This document shows positions 1 to 10,862 of a stretch of DNA of 35,525 nt, piece by piece. Every line of letters begins with the position of its first letter. The stretch's first letter is position 1. Both the position numbers and the translations under genes were made by a program. Below the pieces are notes generated by a model that worked only from the letters and a program-made list of their open reading frames with translations, searched no databases and had not been told where the DNA came from. The DNA comes from Frankia sp. AgB32 (GTDB taxonomy: Bacteria > Actinomycetota > Actinomycetes > Frankiales > Frankiaceae): NCBI RefSeq assembly GCF_023243045.1, contig NZ_JALKFX010000034.1:24927-60451 (forward strand). The letters run 5' to 3'.

Positions 1-45
1 ACGACCCCGGAAACCGCGCGGTCGAGCGGTCCTTGTTTATATGCG

Positions 46-100
<55 letters not shown>

Positions 101-291
101 GGCCGGCCTTCGTGCCCTCGTCGAACCACGTGCCGCTGCCGCGCCGCTTCGAGAGTTCGTGGCTGGCTCTGTCTGTTGCTGGTTCGGGCCGCTCGCAAAC
201 GCCCTGACCTGGGGCCGTGACGACGGCGCCACCGCGGTGACCGCCGGCCTGCGCCGGCCGGCAGCACGAGTCGTCACCGTGGTGCGCGCCC

Positions 292-311
292 GCCCTGCTC
301 GCGGGCAGGGC
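292..311 (-). terminator. possible hairpin terminator after treY
   Basis: GCCCTGC at 292-298 pairs perfectly with GCAGGGC at 305-311 across a 6-base loop. It begins about 45 bases beyond the treY stop in the direction of treY transcription. There is no T tract, so it is only a candidate actinobacterial stem-type terminator. I see no gene in the rest of 101-356. Confidence 0.3.
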
Positions 312-356
312 AGAGCCTCCTGTGCGTGCTGCGGAGGCGGCGGGAAGCGGGACCGG

Positions 357-2844
357 CTACAGGGCTCGAACGAGGAGACTGACCGGGAAGTCGCGCAGCA
401 GCCGCAGCACGTAGGCCGTGCCGCCGTCGTGCTTGCGGCCGGTCAGCACATCGGTCCAACGGCCCTCGGGCAGCGGCAGGGTGGTGTCCCGCCAGCCGCC
501 GCCGCGGCGCAGGCCCAGCACCAGCCGGGGCACCACGGCGACCACGGACTCCGACCGGGAGAACGCGACGACGTTCTCCGCCGCCGAGCCGGACGCCCAC
601 AGCGGCCGGTAGGTGGCCTGCGGGCCGAACCAGTCCGGATGGTCGCGCCGCACCCGCAGCGCCCGGGCGACGACGAGCAGCTTCGCCGCGCCGGAGTCGT
701 CGAGCAGCGGCGGGCGCCGCGGCGGCCCGCTGTCCGCGGCGGTCTCGATGTCGAGCTCGGCGAGGATCTTCGTCCGGTCGCCGTAGTTCACCGGGCGCCG
801 GTTGTCGGGATCGACCAGCGACAGGTCCCACAGATCCTGCCCCTGGTACACGTCCGGCACCCCGGGCATGGTGAGCTGTAGCAGCTTCTGCGCCAGGGAG
901 TTCTGCCGGCCGAGCTCGACCAGGCCGCCGACATAGCCGGTGAGCACGGCGAGGAACTCCTCGTCCTCCAGTACCGAGACGATGTAGTTCGCCAGCGCCG
1001 CCTCGTAGGCGGGGTCCTGGTCGGTCCAGCTCGTGTACAGCTTCGCCTCGCGGGCCGCCTTGAGCATGTACTCGGTGGCCCGCTCGGCCGGCAGCGGCCA
1101 GGCGCCGACGAGGGTCTGCAGCAGGAAGTAGATGGTGGGCCGGTCCGGCCAGCCCTGCTCGGTGTCGCGGTGCCGTTCGCCGAGGCGGACGAGCCGACCG
1201 GCCACCTCCGCCCAGCCACGCGGGTCCTCCGAGAGCACGGCGAGGCGGGCGCGCACGTCCTCGGAGCGTTTCGTGTCGTGGGTCGACAGCGTGGTCATGC
1301 CCAGCGGCCAGGTCCGCTGCGCGGTGGAGTTCGCCTCATGGAACTCGTTGACGGCGCTGCGCGGATGGCCGGTGGTGAACGCCGGGAACCGGCCCGGGTC
1401 CCCGCCGACCTCGTTGAGCGCGATCATCCGGCCGTACCGGTAGAACGCGGTGTCCTCGATGCCCTTGGCCATCACCGGGCCGCACGTCTGCTGGAAGCGC
1501 ACGACGAACTCGGGCGGCCCACCGAGCGCCAGGTCCTCGATGAGGTCGACCTCGGTGGACCGGCCCGGCAGGTAGGACCGGGCGTGCTCGCAGGCCCGCA
1601 CCACGTGGCCGCGGGCCTCCAGGCTCGGCGTGCCGTCCGGGCGGATGTAGGCCCGGTAGACGTCGAAGGCGGCCAGGACCTCGCACAGCGCCTCGCGCAG
1701 CCCGGTACGGGTCAGGTCGGCGCGGGCCCGGCGGGCCTCGACGAGGGCCAGCGAGGTCAGCCGGTCCACCTCGGGCTGGAGCACGCCCGCGAGCACGTCG
1801 AGCTTGGCGGCCCGGGCCTCGACCTCGAAGTCCGCGTCGGACTGGGCGATCTCCTGGTAGAGCACGGCGAGCGGATGTCCGGCGACGGGGTCGAGGAACA
1901 GCCGGGTCAGCCGGGCGATCCCGTCATAGCCGGTGGTGCCGTCGCACGCCCATGTCTGCGGCAGCGTCTCGTCGTCCTCGAGGATCTTCTCGACGACGGT
2001 CCACACCCCGCCGGTGGCCTCCGACAGCCGCCGCAGGTAGCCCTCCGGGTCGGCCAGGCCGTCCGGATGATCGATGCGCAGTCCGTCGAACGTGCCCGCC
2101 CGCACCTGCTCGACGAGCAGCCGGTGGGTGGCGGCGAAGACGTCCGGCTCCTCCTGGCGCAGCCCGGTCAGGGTGGTGATGTCGAAGAACCGGCGGTAGT
2201 TCAGCTCGGTGGCACCGACCCGCCACCAGCACAGCCGGTAGTGCTGGGCGTTGAGGGTCGCGGCGACGTCGTCGGGGTTGGCGGTGCCCGGCGCGGTCGG
2301 CAGCACGTGGTCGTAGTAGACGACGACCCACGCGCCCTCGGTGTCCTGCCGCACCGAGATCTCGCCGGCGGCCAGGCAGTCCGCGAGCCCGGAGCCGAGA
2401 ACCGGCACGAGGACCCGACCCGGGTTGTCCGGGGCGGCCCAGTCGATGTCGAACCAGCTCGCGTACGGGGACTCCGGCCCCTCGCGCAGCACGGACCACC
2501 AGGCCGCGTTCGCCGCCTCCGAGGCCACCGACATGTGGTTCGGCACGACGTCGACGACGAGGCCGAGGCCGGCCTTGCGGCAGGCGGCGACCAGCCGCCG
2601 CAGGCCGCCGGTACCGCCGAGCTCCGGGCTGATCTGGCCGTGCTCGACGACGTCGTACCCGTGGGTCGAGCCCGGCGCCGCCTCCAGCACCGGCGACAGG
2701 TACAGGTGCGACACCCCCAGCGAGGCGAGGTACGGGACGACCACCGCCGCGTCGGTGAACGAGAAGTCGAGGTTGAGCTGGAGCCGGTAGGTCGACGTCG
2801 GCACCGGCCGGTCGCGGCCGGGGATCTCGCCCGGCATGGTCGGC

Positions 2845-2855
<11 letters not shown>
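357..2855 (-). CDS. treY: malto-oligosyltrehalose synthase TreY
   Basis: TreY converts the reducing-end maltose unit of malto-oligosaccharides to a trehalose unit in the cytoplasm; TreZ then releases trehalose. The 832-residue protein is family-sized and has all four GH13 regions: DVVPNH near 102-107, GLRIDHPDGL near 258-267 with nucleophile D262, VVEKILEDDE near 287-296 with acid/base E289, and HDTKRSED at 526-533. The GTG start used here overlaps the end of treX by 11 bases. An ATG six codons later is an alternative, and neither has a clear Shine-Dalgarno sequence, so translation is probably coupled to treX. No treZ lies downstream before the window ends; it may lie beyond the left edge. 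Confidence 0.95.
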
Positions 2856-5037
<2,182 letters not shown>

Positions 5038-5043
5038 ACGCGA

Positions 5044-5049
5044 AGCCTA
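5044..5049 (-). promoter_or_regulatory. -10 box TAGGCT placed for leaderless treX mRNA
   Basis: On the minus strand, TAGGCT (actinobacterial -10 pattern TANNNT) is followed by exactly 6 bases and the treX ATG, so transcription would begin at or next to the start codon. No Shine-Dalgarno sequence precedes this ATG and no convincing -35 box is visible. Confidence 0.45.
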
Positions 5050-5147
5050 CGGGCATGGCGCCATGGGCGACCGCTCGGCGCGTGAATCCTGAGGCCACAC
5101 GTTCGGAAGCGTTGACGTTTTATTGATCGGTTCCCGCCGGCCGGGCC

Positions 5148-5153
5148 TAGCAT
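5148..5153 (+). promoter_or_regulatory. -10 box TAGCAT placed for leaderless nfeD mRNA
   Basis: TAGCAT is followed by 6 bases and the nfeD ATG at 5160. A TTGATC at 5123-5128, 19 bases upstream, may act as -35. The spacer contains GGAG only 2 bases before the ATG, too close for a good ribosome site. With the treX box it makes a divergent promoter region of about 120 bases. Confidence 0.45.
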
Positions 5154-5159
5154 GGAGAC

Positions 5160-5594
5160 ATGGCCGACTGGGCGATCTGGGTCGTCGTCGCCGGCGCCCT
5201 GTTCGTCGGCGAGCTGTTGACGCTGACCCTCGTGCTGGCGATGTTCGCGGTCGCCGCGCTGGTGGGCGGTGCTGTCGCCGTGCTCGGCGCCGATGTGGTC
5301 TGGCAGCTCGTCGCCTTCGCCGGGGCGGCGGGCGCCCTGGGGCTCGGGCTGCGTCCGGCGGCCCGGCGTCACCTGCAGCGCGCGCCCAGCCTGCGCACGG
5401 GGACGGAGGCGCTCGTCGGTGAACGAGCCGTGGTGGTGGAGCAGGTCGACGCGGACAACGGACGGGTGAAGATCCGCGGCGAGGTGTGGTCGGCGCGGTC
5501 GTACCCGACCACCGCGGTGCTGGCTGTCGGCAGCGAGGCGCACGTGCTGCGCATCGACGGGGCGACCGCCATCGTGCACAGCTTCGAGATCTGA
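5160..5594 (+). CDS. NfeD-like membrane protein
   Basis: A short NfeD-family protein of 144 residues. The first 65 or so residues are strongly hydrophobic and form three or four membrane segments (about 4-22, 25-43 and 47-63). A soluble C-terminal part (about 80-144) fits the OB-fold NfeD domain, with a G-x-A-V-V-V strand and the VKIRGEVWSARS stretch typical of the family. NfeD proteins are usually encoded beside stomatin/SPFH proteins and act with them in the membrane. The SPFH gene follows 124 bases downstream. Its exact cellular role is not known. Confidence 0.88.
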   Translation: MADWAIWVVVAGALFVGELLTLTLVLAMFAVAALVGGAVAVLGADVVWQLVAFAGAAGALGLGLRPAARRHLQRAPSLRTGTEALVGERAVVVEQVDADNGRVKIRGEVWSARSYPTTAVLAVGSEAHVLRIDGATAIVHSFEI

Positions 5595-5672
5595 CGGCCC
5601 GACCGGCCGCCCGCCGGTTGCGCCGTACCGTGCGCCACGGCGTACCGACGGGCCGGGCCCAGGGCCGGACCC

Positions 5673-5704
5673 AGCCGGGGCCAGGACCGAGCCGGGGCCA
5701 GGAC
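5673..5704 (+). repeat. two 15-bp direct repeats before the SPFH gene
   Basis: AGCCGGGGCCAGGAC occurs at 5673-5687 and again at 5690-5704 (17-base period), just upstream of the AGGGGAGG ribosome site. Related GGCCnGGnCC units precede it from about 5651. They may simply be local slippage in the intergenic spacer. Confidence 0.7.
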
Positions 5705-5718
5705 AAGGGGAGGTAGTC

Positions 5719-6639
5719 ATGGCAGGTGTCATCGTCGCCGTGGTGATCGTGGCGGTCCTGCTGCTCACGCTGGTGCGGGCGGTGCGGATCGTTCCGCAGG
5801 CCCGCGCGATGGTCGTCGAACGCCTCGGTCGCTACCACCGCACGCTCACCCCCGGCCTCGCGATCGTGGTGCCGTTCATCGACCGGATCCGCGACCGGAT
5901 CGACCTGCGTGAGCAGGTCGTCAGCTTCCCGCCGCAACCGGTGATCACCGAGGACAACCTCGTGGTCGGTATCGACACTGTCATCTACTTCCAGGTCACC
6001 GATGCGCGCGCGGCGACCTACGAGATCGCCAACGTCATCCGGGCGATCGAGCAGCTGACCGTCACCACCCTGCGCAACGTCATCGGCGGGTTGAACCTGG
6101 AGGCCACCCTCACCTCCCGGGACCAGATCAACGGTCAGCTGCGCGGCGTGCTCGACGAGGCCACCGGCCGGTGGGGTATCCGGGTCAACCGGGTCGAGCT
6201 GAAGGCCATCGACCCACCCCGCTCCATCCAGGACTCGATGGAGAAGCAGATGCGCGCCGAGCGGGACCGCCGCGCGGCCATCCTGACCGCCGAGGGCGTC
6301 AAGCAGAGCGAGATTCTGCGGGCCGAAGGCGAGAAGCAGGCGGCGATCCTGCGGGCAGAGGGGGAGCGGGAGGCGCAGATCCTCACCGCCCAGGGCGAGG
6401 CGAAGGCGATCGACACCGTCTTTCGGGCCATCCACGAGGGCGACCCGGACCAGAAACTGCTGGCGTACCAGTACCTGCAGACGCTGCCGCAGATCGCCCA
6501 GGGGCAGGCCAGCAAGCTGTGGATCGTGCCGAGCGAGCTGACCGGCGCGCTGGGCGGCCTCGGTGGGCTGTTCGGTGGCCTGACCTCCGACGGGGCAACG
6601 GGGACCCGTCCGGACGGGTCATCGGCCGAGCGTCCATGA
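5719..6639 (+). CDS. SPFH/stomatin (Band 7) family membrane protein, QmcA-like
   Basis: The protein (306 residues) has one N-terminal membrane segment (about 3-20) followed by the SPFH domain (about 20-180, with IVPQARAMVVERLGRY, PGLAIVVPFID and QPVITEDN). A charged coiled-coil (about 180-235) follows, built on imperfect repeats of AEG-x-x-x-x-x-ILR. The Gly-rich tail near 270-285 is typical of the stomatin/QmcA branch. Such proteins oligomerise at the membrane and scaffold microdomains or proteases. The start has an excellent AGGGGAGG site. Its NfeD partner lies immediately upstream, so the two likely work together. Confidence 0.93.
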   Translation: MAGVIVAVVIVAVLLLTLVRAVRIVPQARAMVVERLGRYHRTLTPGLAIVVPFIDRIRDRIDLREQVVSFPPQPVITEDNLVVGIDTVIYFQVTDARAATYEIANVIRAIEQLTVTTLRNVIGGLNLEATLTSRDQINGQLRGVLDEATGRWGIRVNRVELKAIDPPRSIQDSMEKQMRAERDRRAAILTAEGVKQSEILRAEGEKQAAILRAEGEREAQILTAQGEAKAIDTVFRAIHEGDPDQKLLAYQYLQTLPQIAQGQASKLWIVPSELTGALGGLGGLFGGLTSDGATGTRPDGSSAERP

Positions 6640-6796
6640 TGACCGGAGTGAGCAACGCGATTGCGCCCATTTAGTCATAGCTCTCAGAGGGGGTGGGGCT
6701 AGTCCGCCGGCTCGGACCATGGGACGATTCCGGCAAGCCATAACGGCCAGGTCGACAGGCGCAGGGGAAGGCGTTCCTCGTCGACGGAGGTCCTGC

Positions 6797-7339
6797 GTGG
6801 TCGCAATGTCACCGACAGCTCGCGAGCTGTCATCCGGCTCGTCGTCCTTCGCCGTGCCGGGCAAGCTGGCGGTTCTTGCCTGTCCGCCCGCGCTCTGCCC
6901 GCACCTGGAGTTCGCCGTGACCGGAGTGTTGTCGTCGCCGGTGTCGCTCACCTGGACGGCGCAGCCCGGCATGCCCGGTTTTCTGTTCGCCGGGCTGGAA
7001 TGGCGCGCGTCCCCGGGAACGGCGGGTCGGGTCGCGGGCGCCATGCGCCGGCTCGGGCACGTCACCTTCGAAACCGTGGAGGGGCCGTCACCCGGATGTG
7101 ACGCCGAGCGATACTCCTACACTCCTGATCTTGGCCTGCACCGGGCCGCGATCGCCGCCAACGGCGACGTCGTCGTCGGGGAGGCAGCCCTGCGGGCCCT
7201 GCTCGAACGGGGAGAGGCCCGCGAGACACTCGCCCGTGGGCTGCACCGCCTGCTCGGAACGGCCTGGGACGACGTCCTTGAGCCGCTGCGCCGCGGGGCC
7301 CATGGTGCGCCGATCACCTGGCTGCGCCGCACCGGGTGA
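6797..7339 (+). CDS. DUF3145 family protein
   Basis: A conserved actinobacterial protein of unknown function, about 180 residues from the GTG start used here. Recognisable family landmarks are the PPALCPHLEFAVTGVL segment near the N-terminus, the W-T-x-Q-P-x-x-P-G stretch, the RYSYTPDLGLH segment, and GDVVVGEAALRALL. I chose GTG at 6797 because GGAGG lies at 6786-6790 with a 6-base spacer; the open frame extends upstream to 6719 but without a ribosome site. ATG at 6806 is an alternative. No membrane segment is visible. The 157-base gap before it holds nothing I recognise. Confidence 0.82.
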   Translation: MVAMSPTARELSSGSSSFAVPGKLAVLACPPALCPHLEFAVTGVLSSPVSLTWTAQPGMPGFLFAGLEWRASPGTAGRVAGAMRRLGHVTFETVEGPSPGCDAERYSYTPDLGLHRAAIAANGDVVVGEAALRALLERGEARETLARGLHRLLGTAWDDVLEPLRRGAHGAPITWLRRTG

Positions 7340-7523
7340 CCGAACCGGGGAACCGGGTTCGCGGCAATCCGCAGCCCGGGGCGGGACACCGCCGCTGGCC
7401 TGCGCGGATGGGGCCGTCGGTGGCGGTCCGCCGCGGCCGGCCACGTATCGGGGTGGACTGGGCACGCGCGTGTGGTGAAGCCCACATCAGGGTAGCGCGG
7501 GTCTGACGGGCACATACCCCGGC

Positions 7524-7551
7524 GGTCGTGCGTTGAGGCTTGCGCACGACC
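7524..7551. promoter_or_regulatory. 9-bp perfect inverted repeat before the DUF4193 gene
   Basis: GGTCGTGCG (7524-7532) and CGCACGACC (7543-7551) are perfect complements separated by 10 bases. They end 28 bases before the GTG start of the next gene. The element could be an operator or a 5' leader hairpin. I see no -10 box good enough to decide. The rest of 7340-7523 shows nothing I can name. Confidence 0.5.
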
Positions 7552-7579
7552 ACGAACAACCTTTCTGGGAGTTACTTCA

Positions 7580-7873
7580 GTGGCCACCGATTACGACACT
7601 CCTCGTACTGCTGACATAGAGGACGCATCCGAGCAGAGTCTGGAGGCTCTCAAGGCGCGGCGAGCCGATGCGGCAGCCGACCTCGGTGATGATGCTGACC
7701 CGTTCGAGACCGAGCTCGGCCTGCCTGGCGCCGACCTGGGGGGCGAAGAACTGAACCTGCGGGTGCTGCCGAGACAGGCAGACGAGTTCACCTGCACGCA
7801 GTGCTACCTGGTGCACCACCGCAGCCAGCTCTACGACGAGCGGCGGATGGTCTGCCGCGACTGCGCCGCCTGA
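7580..7873 (+). CDS. DUF4193 family protein, probable zinc-ribbon
   Basis: A small acidic actinobacterial protein of 97 residues. It matches the family from end to end: N-terminal MATDYDTPR, the SLEALKARR helix, the LPGADLGGEEL segment, and a C-terminal QADEFTCTQCYLVHHRSQL with a second CRDC. The two Cys pairs (CTQC and CRDC) are well placed to hold one zinc. Function is unknown; the small size and Cys pattern fit a zinc-ribbon adaptor or regulator, which is inference. The GTG start has GGGAG 8 bases upstream. Confidence 0.88.
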   Translation: MATDYDTPRTADIEDASEQSLEALKARRADAAADLGDDADPFETELGLPGADLGGEELNLRVLPRQADEFTCTQCYLVHHRSQLYDERRMVCRDCAA

Positions 7874-7947
7874 TCCTCCGATGTACCGACTCACCCGCCG
7901 GCCGACGTCGCGGTCACCGCAAAGGCCGCCGCGCCGGCTGGTCGGGG

Positions 7948-8535
7948 TCAGTCGACCAGGACGCCTGCCTCGCGCATCGCCGTGACCGAACGCTGGTCGT
8001 CGCCGGGGCGCAGGTTGACGAACCTGGTCAGCTCCAGCGGAAGCAGCACCGTGAGCCCCAGCCCTCGGGCCTCCAGGGCGCTTTCGCGCACGCAGTGATC
8101 CCCCGCGAGGCCGACCACCACGAGCGTGGTCACCTCCAGTTCGGCGAGCCGTTGACCGAGCAGGGTTGATCGCTGGTCGCCCGACTCCGGATCGCGCACC
8201 GAGAAGGCCGAGTAGCCGTCGGCCCCGTCGACCCCCTTGCGGATCACCTCGCCGGCCACGGTCAGGTCCGGGTGGAACGCCGCCCCGCCGGTGTCCGCCA
8301 CGCAGTGCGGCGGCCAGACGCCCCCGTCGGTGACGAAGTGCGGCGTGCGGGCCGGATGCCAGTCCTGGCTGTAGAACACGGGGGACCCCGCGGCCCTGGC
8401 CGCAGCGATCTCGGCGTTGATACCGGCGACGACTTCCTCCCCGCCGGTGACGTAGAGACTGCCGGCCGGATCCGCGAAGTCGTTCTGGACATCCACGACC
8501 AGCAACGCGACCCGCGGGCCGTAGCGTGCCGTCAT
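7948..8535 (-). CDS. pncA: nicotinamidase (isochorismatase-like hydrolase) PncA
   Basis: PncA hydrolyses nicotinamide to nicotinate for NAD salvage. The 195-residue protein has the cysteine hydrolase triad D15 (VVDVQNDF), K100 (IRKG) and C148 (GDHCVRESA). The metal ligands D58, H60 and H66 lie in the QDWHPARTPHF segment, with a further His at 77. These features separate nicotinamidases from other isochorismatase-fold enzymes. Translation starts at ATG 8535 behind a strong GGGAGG. The gene converges on DUF4193 and diverges from DUF3097. Confidence 0.9.
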   Translation of the reverse strand: MTARYGPRVALLVVDVQNDFADPAGSLYVTGGEEVVAGINAEIAAARAAGSPVFYSQDWHPARTPHFVTDGGVWPPHCVADTGGAAFHPDLTVAGEVIRKGVDGADGYSAFSVRDPESGDQRSTLLGQRLAELEVTTLVVVGLAGDHCVRESALEARGLGLTVLLPLELTRFVNLRPGDDQRSVTAMREAGVLVD

Positions 8536-8694
8536 TGTTCCTCCCGTCGCCCCATGCCTCGCGTGGGGACCGCCGGACGGGTCGGGGCACCGTGATGTTC
8601 CCCGGCGCGGGGACGGCCCGGCAGCGATATGCCCCAGTGTCGCATCCCGACACGCCCGTGGGGCGATTTACCCGATCATGGCGTTCTGACGCCT

Positions 8695-8700
8695 TAGGTT
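8695..8700 (+). promoter_or_regulatory. -10 box TAGGTT placed for leaderless DUF3097 mRNA
   Basis: TAGGTT fits TANNNT and is followed by 6 bases and the ATG at 8707. No Shine-Dalgarno sequence precedes that ATG. A further inverted repeat, GTGTCG-N5-CGACAC, lies upstream near 8637-8653. Confidence 0.4.
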
Positions 8701-8706
8701 CGCGGC

Positions 8707-9513
8707 ATGCACAGCCGTGACTACGGCCGGGACGTCCTGGCGCCCAGCGCCCGGGCCCGCCCGGCCATCCCGGAGATCGAGCTCGAGCCGGACCTGGTCG
8801 TCGAGGACGCCACCAGCGGGTTCTGCGGCGCCGTCGTCGCCACCGAGCACGGCGGGGTGACCCTGGAGGACCGGCACGGTGCCCGGCGGCTGTTCCCGCT
8901 GGAGCCGGGCGCGTTCCTGCTGGAGGGCCGCCGGGTCACCCTCGTGCGCCCCCGCCGCAGGGCGCCGAGCGCCCCCGCGCGCACCGCGTCCGGCTCCCTG
9001 GCCGTCGCCGGTCACCAGGCGCGTGTCGCCCGGGCGAGCCGCATCTACGTGGAGGGGCTGCACGATGCCGCCCTCGTGGAGCGGGTCTGGGGGGACGACC
9101 TGCGTATCGAGGGTGTCGTCGTGGAGAGCCTCGACGGCGTCGACGACCTGCCGGGCGTGGTCGAGGCGTTCCGCCCCGGGCCGGGACGGCGCCTGGGCGT
9201 CCTCGTCGACCATCTCGTCGCCGGGAGCAAGGAGAGCCGGATCGCGGCGTCCGTCACCGGGGACCACGTGCTGGTCACCGGGCATCCGTACATCGACATC
9301 TGGCAGGCGGTGAAGCCTGCCTCGGTCGGCATCTCCGCCTGGCCGGTCGTGCCGCGCGGGCAGCCGTGGAAGGAAGGCGTCTGCCGGGCGCTGGGTGTCT
9401 CGGAACCCGCCGAGATGTGGCGCCGGGTACTCTCCTCCGTCGACGACTACGGCGATCTTGAGGTGGGCCTGCTCAGGGCCGTGGAACACCTGATCGACTT
9501 CGTCGCGGCCTGA
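8707..9513 (+). CDS. DUF3097 family protein with a Toprim-like segment
   Basis: A conserved actinobacterial protein of 268 residues and unknown function. Family landmarks are the N-terminal RDYGRDVLAP, the central IYVEGLHDAALVERVWGDD, and VTGHPYIDIWQAVKP near the C-terminus. The central VEGxxDAxLVExVW segment (about 114-128) resembles the first Toprim motif of topoisomerases and RNase M5-type nucleases. LGVLVDHLVAGSKE (about 163-176) lies where a DxD motif would be expected, but only D168-H169 is present. A nucleic-acid role is therefore possible but unproven. The N-terminal 90 residues look like beta-rich additions. Confidence 0.85.
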   Translation: MHSRDYGRDVLAPSARARPAIPEIELEPDLVVEDATSGFCGAVVATEHGGVTLEDRHGARRLFPLEPGAFLLEGRRVTLVRPRRRAPSAPARTASGSLAVAGHQARVARASRIYVEGLHDAALVERVWGDDLRIEGVVVESLDGVDDLPGVVEAFRPGPGRRLGVLVDHLVAGSKESRIAASVTGDHVLVTGHPYIDIWQAVKPASVGISAWPVVPRGQPWKEGVCRALGVSEPAEMWRRVLSSVDDYGDLEVGLLRAVEHLIDFVAA

Positions 9514-9612
9514 GCGGTGCCGGGGCGCGGCCCGACGCCGCGCGGAAGGCCGCTTCCCGATCACCTACGGTGGTAGGGGCACCCACGACTCTGGGCCAAG
9601 GCGGGAGACTGC

Positions 9613-10455
9613 ATGCCGGTACGGATCCGGCGGATCTTCGTGTTGCAGATCGCCGGAGTGGTTCTGCTGGGGCTGCTGGCCGGCTTCGCTCTGCGGTTCG
9701 CGCTGAACAGGCTCGACGGTCATGGTTTGGACCCCCCGGCCCGGGCCGCCGGTGTGGCGGCGGTGTCGCTGGCCGGTCGGACCATCGTGCTGGACCCCGG
9801 TCACGACGGCGGCAACGCGGGGGCCGGCGCGGTCATCAACCGACAGGTGCCGGCGGGCGGTTTCGACAAGGAGTGCGACACGGTCGGCGCGCAGACCGCC
9901 GCCGGCTACCCGGAACACGCCTTCACCTTCGACCTGGCCCAGCGGACGGCGATGATCCTGCGTGCCCGGGGGGCGCGGGTGGTGCTGACCCGCGGTGACG
10001 ACACCGGGGTCGGGCCGTGCATCGACCAGCGAGCCCGGACCGGCAACGATCTCGGGGCCGCGGCGGTCGTGTCGATCCACGCCGACGGCGGTCCCGTGAC
10101 CGGACGTGGCTTTCACGTGATCGCGCCCGCGCTCAGCCCCGACCGGGCGAACGCGTCGATCCTGGCTCCCTCGACCCGGCTCGCGGGCGTGCTGCGCACG
10201 GCGTTCGGCCGGGCCACCGGCCTGCCGCTGGCGGACTACCTCGGCAAGGAGGGGATGACCATCCGGTCCGACCTTGGCGGGCTGAACCTTTCCCGCGTGC
10301 CGAAGGTGTTCCTCGAATGCGGGAACATGCGCAACCCGACCGACGCGGCCGCGCTGGTCGACCCGGCGTGGCGGGCGCGGGCCGCCACCGGCGTCGCCGA
10401 CGGGCTCACGGCGTTTCTCCAGGCGGGGTCGGCGAGCACGGCCCAGCGGGGCTGA
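9613..10455 (+). CDS. N-acetylmuramoyl-L-alanine amidase (Amidase_3, Ami1/Rv3717-like)
   Basis: A zinc amidase that cleaves the bond between N-acetylmuramic acid and L-alanine in peptidoglycan. Residues 10-30 form a hydrophobic signal or anchor; the rest should lie outside the membrane. The Amidase_3 motifs are present: LDPGHDGGN with H64, the E101 region (PEHAFTFDLA), SIHADGG with H156, and FLECGNMRN with probable catalytic E235. The length (280) and the lack of cell-wall repeats fit the single-domain Rv3717 (Ami1) type used in cell separation. C88 and C136 might form a disulfide. The ATG start has GGGAG upstream. Confidence 0.9.
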   Translation: MPVRIRRIFVLQIAGVVLLGLLAGFALRFALNRLDGHGLDPPARAAGVAAVSLAGRTIVLDPGHDGGNAGAGAVINRQVPAGGFDKECDTVGAQTAAGYPEHAFTFDLAQRTAMILRARGARVVLTRGDDTGVGPCIDQRARTGNDLGAAAVVSIHADGGPVTGRGFHVIAPALSPDRANASILAPSTRLAGVLRTAFGRATGLPLADYLGKEGMTIRSDLGGLNLSRVPKVFLECGNMRNPTDAAALVDPAWRARAATGVADGLTAFLQAGSASTAQRG

Positions 10456-10507
10456 CCGCCGGCTGGGCTGACCGGAGGCTGGGCGGCGAATCCGCATTCG
10501 GGCACAC

Positions 10508-10534
10508 AAAAAGGCCACTGGAAACCAGTGGCCT
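10508..10534 (-). terminator. Rho-independent terminator of the tRNA operon
   Basis: Read on the minus strand, a 10-bp perfect stem (AGGCCACTGG with CCAGTGGCCT) encloses a 3-base loop and is followed by five T. It lies 28 bases beyond the 3' end of tRNA-Val(GAC), exactly where the tRNA operon should end. Confidence 0.9.
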
Positions 10535-10561
10535 CTTGCGACGATGCATCGATCCGCGGGG

Positions 10562-10633
10562 TGGGCGATACTGGGATTGAACCAGTGACCTCTACCGTGT
10601 CAAGGTAGCGCTCTCCCACTGAGCTAATCGCCC
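10562..10633 (-). tRNA. tRNA-Val (anticodon GAC)
   Basis: A 72-base cloverleaf. The acceptor stem GGGCGAT pairs with ATCGCCC, the D arm carries TAGCTCAGTGGGAGAG, the anticodon stem CTACC/GGTAG encloses loop TTGACAC, and the T arm carries GGTTCAATCCC. The discriminator is A and CCA is not encoded. It is the last of three tRNAs transcribed together. Confidence 0.97.
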
Positions 10634-10645
10634 GCGATGAACCAG

Positions 10646-10717
10646 AGGCGGAGGCGGGAATCGAACCCGCGTACAGGGCTTTGCAGGCCCTTGCCTAAAC
10701 CACTCGGCCACTCCGCC
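10646..10717 (-). tRNA. tRNA-Cys (anticodon GCA)
   Basis: A 72-base cloverleaf with acceptor GGCGGAG/CTCCGCC, anticodon stem AGGGC/GCCCT around loop CTGCAAA, and a T arm with GGTTCGATTCC. The discriminator is T, as bacterial tRNA-Cys requires. CCA is not encoded. It lies 12 bases from tRNA-Val and 41 from tRNA-Gly. Confidence 0.97.
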
Positions 10718-10758
10718 GCGGGAGGCCGCGGTGCAGACCTCAAGCCCCTCTGCTTCCG

Positions 10759-10830
10759 AGCGGACGACGGGATTCGAACCCGCGACCCTCACCTTGGCAA
10801 GGTGATGCTCTACCACTGAGCCACGTCCGC
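10759..10830 (-). tRNA. tRNA-Gly (anticodon GCC)
   Basis: A 72-base cloverleaf with acceptor GCGGACG paired to CGTCCGC, anticodon stem TCACC/GGTGA around loop TTGCCAA, and T arm GGTTCGAATCC. The discriminator is T and CCA is not encoded. It is the first gene of the Gly-Cys-Val operon, an order common in actinobacteria. Confidence 0.97.
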
Positions 10831-10862
10831 GTCGCACCTGACTTCTTGCCGGTGCAGTCAGA

